The translations under genes and the position numbers were made by a program. Positions 6,349 to 7,549 of a DNA stretch of 7,549 nucleotides are shown here, in pieces (position 1 is the stretch's first letter; every line of letters starts with the position of its first letter). Below the pieces are notes generated by a model. That model worked only from the letters and a program-made list of their open reading frames with translations, had not been told where the DNA came from and made no database searches. The DNA is from Betaproteobacteria bacterium (lineage in GTDB: Bacteria; Pseudomonadota; Gammaproteobacteria; Burkholderiales; Casimicrobiaceae): NCBI GenBank assembly GCA_025355395.1, contig JANXZT010000484.1:1-7549 (forward strand). Reading direction: 5' to 3'.

Positions 6349-7467
6349 CTAAGATGGGTGTACATCTTCCCGCGCGAATGCGCGGCAATGCTCGGGCGCC
6401 CACGCCAACTCCACGACATCGCCGATCGCGGGCAGGGCATGCGTTTCGCTGATCGGGCGCTTCACCATGAATTCGCCGTTGCCGGCCAGCGCGACTCGCA
6501 GGCGCACGTGATCGCCGAGATAGATCACCTCGCGCAAGGCACCTTCGAGTCGGCTCCTCGCAGCTGCAGGCATTGTATGCCCAGCCAACATGATTTGCAC
6601 CCGTTCGGGGCGCAGCGAGACGGTCACAGGGGTACCCGGTGCGAGGGCCTCAGCCAGCGAGCCGTCGATTCGGGTGTCCCCGGCAAGGCGGACTGTGCAG
6701 CGTACGCTGTCGGCCGACTCGAGGACGCCATCAAGGCGATTGTTCTCGCCGATGAAGCGCGCGACAAAAGCATTCACCGGCTCTTCGTAGATGCGCTCCG
6801 GCCCGTCGAGCTGCTGGATCCTGCCGCGATGAAACACGGCGATCCGGTCCGACATCGTCAACGCCTCGGATTGGTCGTGGGTGACGTACATCATCGTCAC
6901 CCCAAGTCGCTGGTGCAACCGGCGAATCTCGAACTGCATCTGCTCGCGCAGCTGCTTGTCGAGCGCGCCGAGCGGCTCGTCCATCAGGATCAGCTTGGGC
7001 TCGAACACCAGTGCCCGCGCCACCGCGGTGCGCTGCTGCTGGCCGCCGGACAGCTGCGCCGGGCGCCGGTTGCCGAATCCCCCGAGCTGCACCATGTCGA
7101 GCGCGCGCTCGACCCGGGAGGCGATGGCGGCCCCGGCCATGCCGCGTACCGACAGCGGAAAGCCGATGTTCTCGGCCACCGTCATGTGCGGGAACAGCGC
7201 ATAGTTCTGGAACACCATGCCGATGTCGCGCTGGTACGGTGGCTTGTGCGACAGCGGCTTGCCGTCGAGCAGGATCTCGCCCGACGTCGGGGCCTCGAAC
7301 CCGGCCAGGATCATCAGCGTCGTCGTCTTGCCGGACCCCGAGGGGCCCAGCAGCGTCAGGAACTCGCCGCGTTCGACGTCGAGATTGAGGTTGTCGATGA
7401 CGCGCGTGACGCCGTCGTACGTCTTGCCGATGCCGACGAAGCGGACGATCGGATCGTTTGCGCTCAT
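6349..7467 (-). CDS. ABC transporter ATP-binding protein, PotA-like
   Basis: This 372-residue cytoplasmic ATPase powers the importer. Walker A GPSGSGKTT is at 41-49, the Q-loop is Q87 (VFQNYALFPHMTV), the ABC signature LSGGQQQR is at 139-146, Walker B LILMDEP at 159-165 with catalytic E164, the D-loop GALD at 167-170 and the switch histidine is H197. The C-terminal part (about 240-372) carries a TOBE-type domain (TVSLRPERVQI near 282-292), as in PotA/MalK/FbpC ATPases. All catalytic residues are present, so it should be active. I chose the ATG at 7467 because AAAGG lies 7 nt upstream and the protein then begins just before the first conserved strand; an in-frame TTG at 7512 would add 15 residues encoded by a hairpin-forming leader. 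It is the first visible gene of the operon and is followed 12 nt later by the binding-protein gene. Confidence 0.94.
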   Translation of the reverse strand: MSANDPIVRFVGIGKTYDGVTRVIDNLNLDVERGEFLTLLGPSGSGKTTTLMILAGFEAPTSGEILLDGKPLSHKPPYQRDIGMVFQNYALFPHMTVAENIGFPLSVRGMAGAAIASRVERALDMVQLGGFGNRRPAQLSGGQQQRTAVARALVFEPKLILMDEPLGALDKQLREQMQFEIRRLHQRLGVTMMYVTHDQSEALTMSDRIAVFHRGRIQQLDGPERIYEEPVNAFVARFIGENNRLDGVLESADSVRCTVRLAGDTRIDGSLAEALAPGTPVTVSLRPERVQIMLAGHTMPAAARSRLEGALREVIYLGDHVRLRVALAGNGEFMVKRPISETHALPAIGDVVELAWAPEHCRAFAREDVHPS

Positions 7468-7479
7468 TGGAGCACCTTT

Positions 7480-7508
7480 GGCGCTGCGCGCCTTCCCTCC
7501 GAGAGGGA
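7480..7508 (-). other. two tandem small hairpins in the leader of the ABC operon
   Basis: On the minus strand, TCCCTC-TCG-GAGGGA (7508-7494, 6-bp stem) is followed almost at once by GGCGC-GCA-GCGCC (7492-7480, 5-bp stem). The second stem abuts the AAAGG ribosome binding site at 7479-7475. No U-tract follows, so it does not look like an intrinsic terminator. It may be an RNA structure affecting translation, or part of a dispersed REP-like repeat. Confidence 0.45.
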
Positions 7509-7549
7509 GCAATTCGCGCCTTGGGACGGCCCTGCGGCGCTCATTGACG

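Overview
The window looks like chromosomal DNA from a high-GC proteobacterium, most likely a betaproteobacterium (Burkholderiales-like) or a related gammaproteobacterium. This rests on the GC-rich codon use, the PobA sequence type, a DUF4124-type envelope protein and a PotABCD-style transporter; no rRNA or other marker allows a firmer placement. I see no insertion sequence, CRISPR array, tRNA, phage gene or attachment site.

Layout from left to right. Positions 1-702 (minus strand) hold the first 234 codons of pobA, 4-hydroxybenzoate 3-monooxygenase, which runs off the left edge. Positions 825-2531 (minus) encode a secreted beta-propeller protein with four Asp-box (BNR) repeats. Positions about 2694-3155 (plus) carry a small DUF4124-type gene whose N-terminus looks disrupted. 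Positions 3165-7467 (minus) are a tightly packed four-gene ABC importer operon of the polyamine (PotABCD-like) type, transcribed right to left: ATPase, periplasmic binding protein, PotB-like permease, PotC-like permease. A short leader with two small hairpins precedes the ATPase.

The four transporter genes are a complete importer: a periplasmic receptor, two different inner-membrane permeases and one ATPase with a TOBE regulatory domain. Spacers are 12, 21 and 1 nt, so co-transcription and translational coupling are likely. The substrate cannot be read from sequence alone. PobA feeds the protocatechuate branch of aromatic degradation and shows no operon link to the importer. The BNR gene and pobA point the same way with a 122-nt gap, so readthrough is possible but not shown.

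No clearly new system is present. The points most worth a second look are the altered coenzyme-binding segment of PobA, the broken-looking signal peptide of the DUF4124 gene, the large periplasmic insertion in the PotB-like permease, and the Asp-box protein without a sialidase arginine motif.
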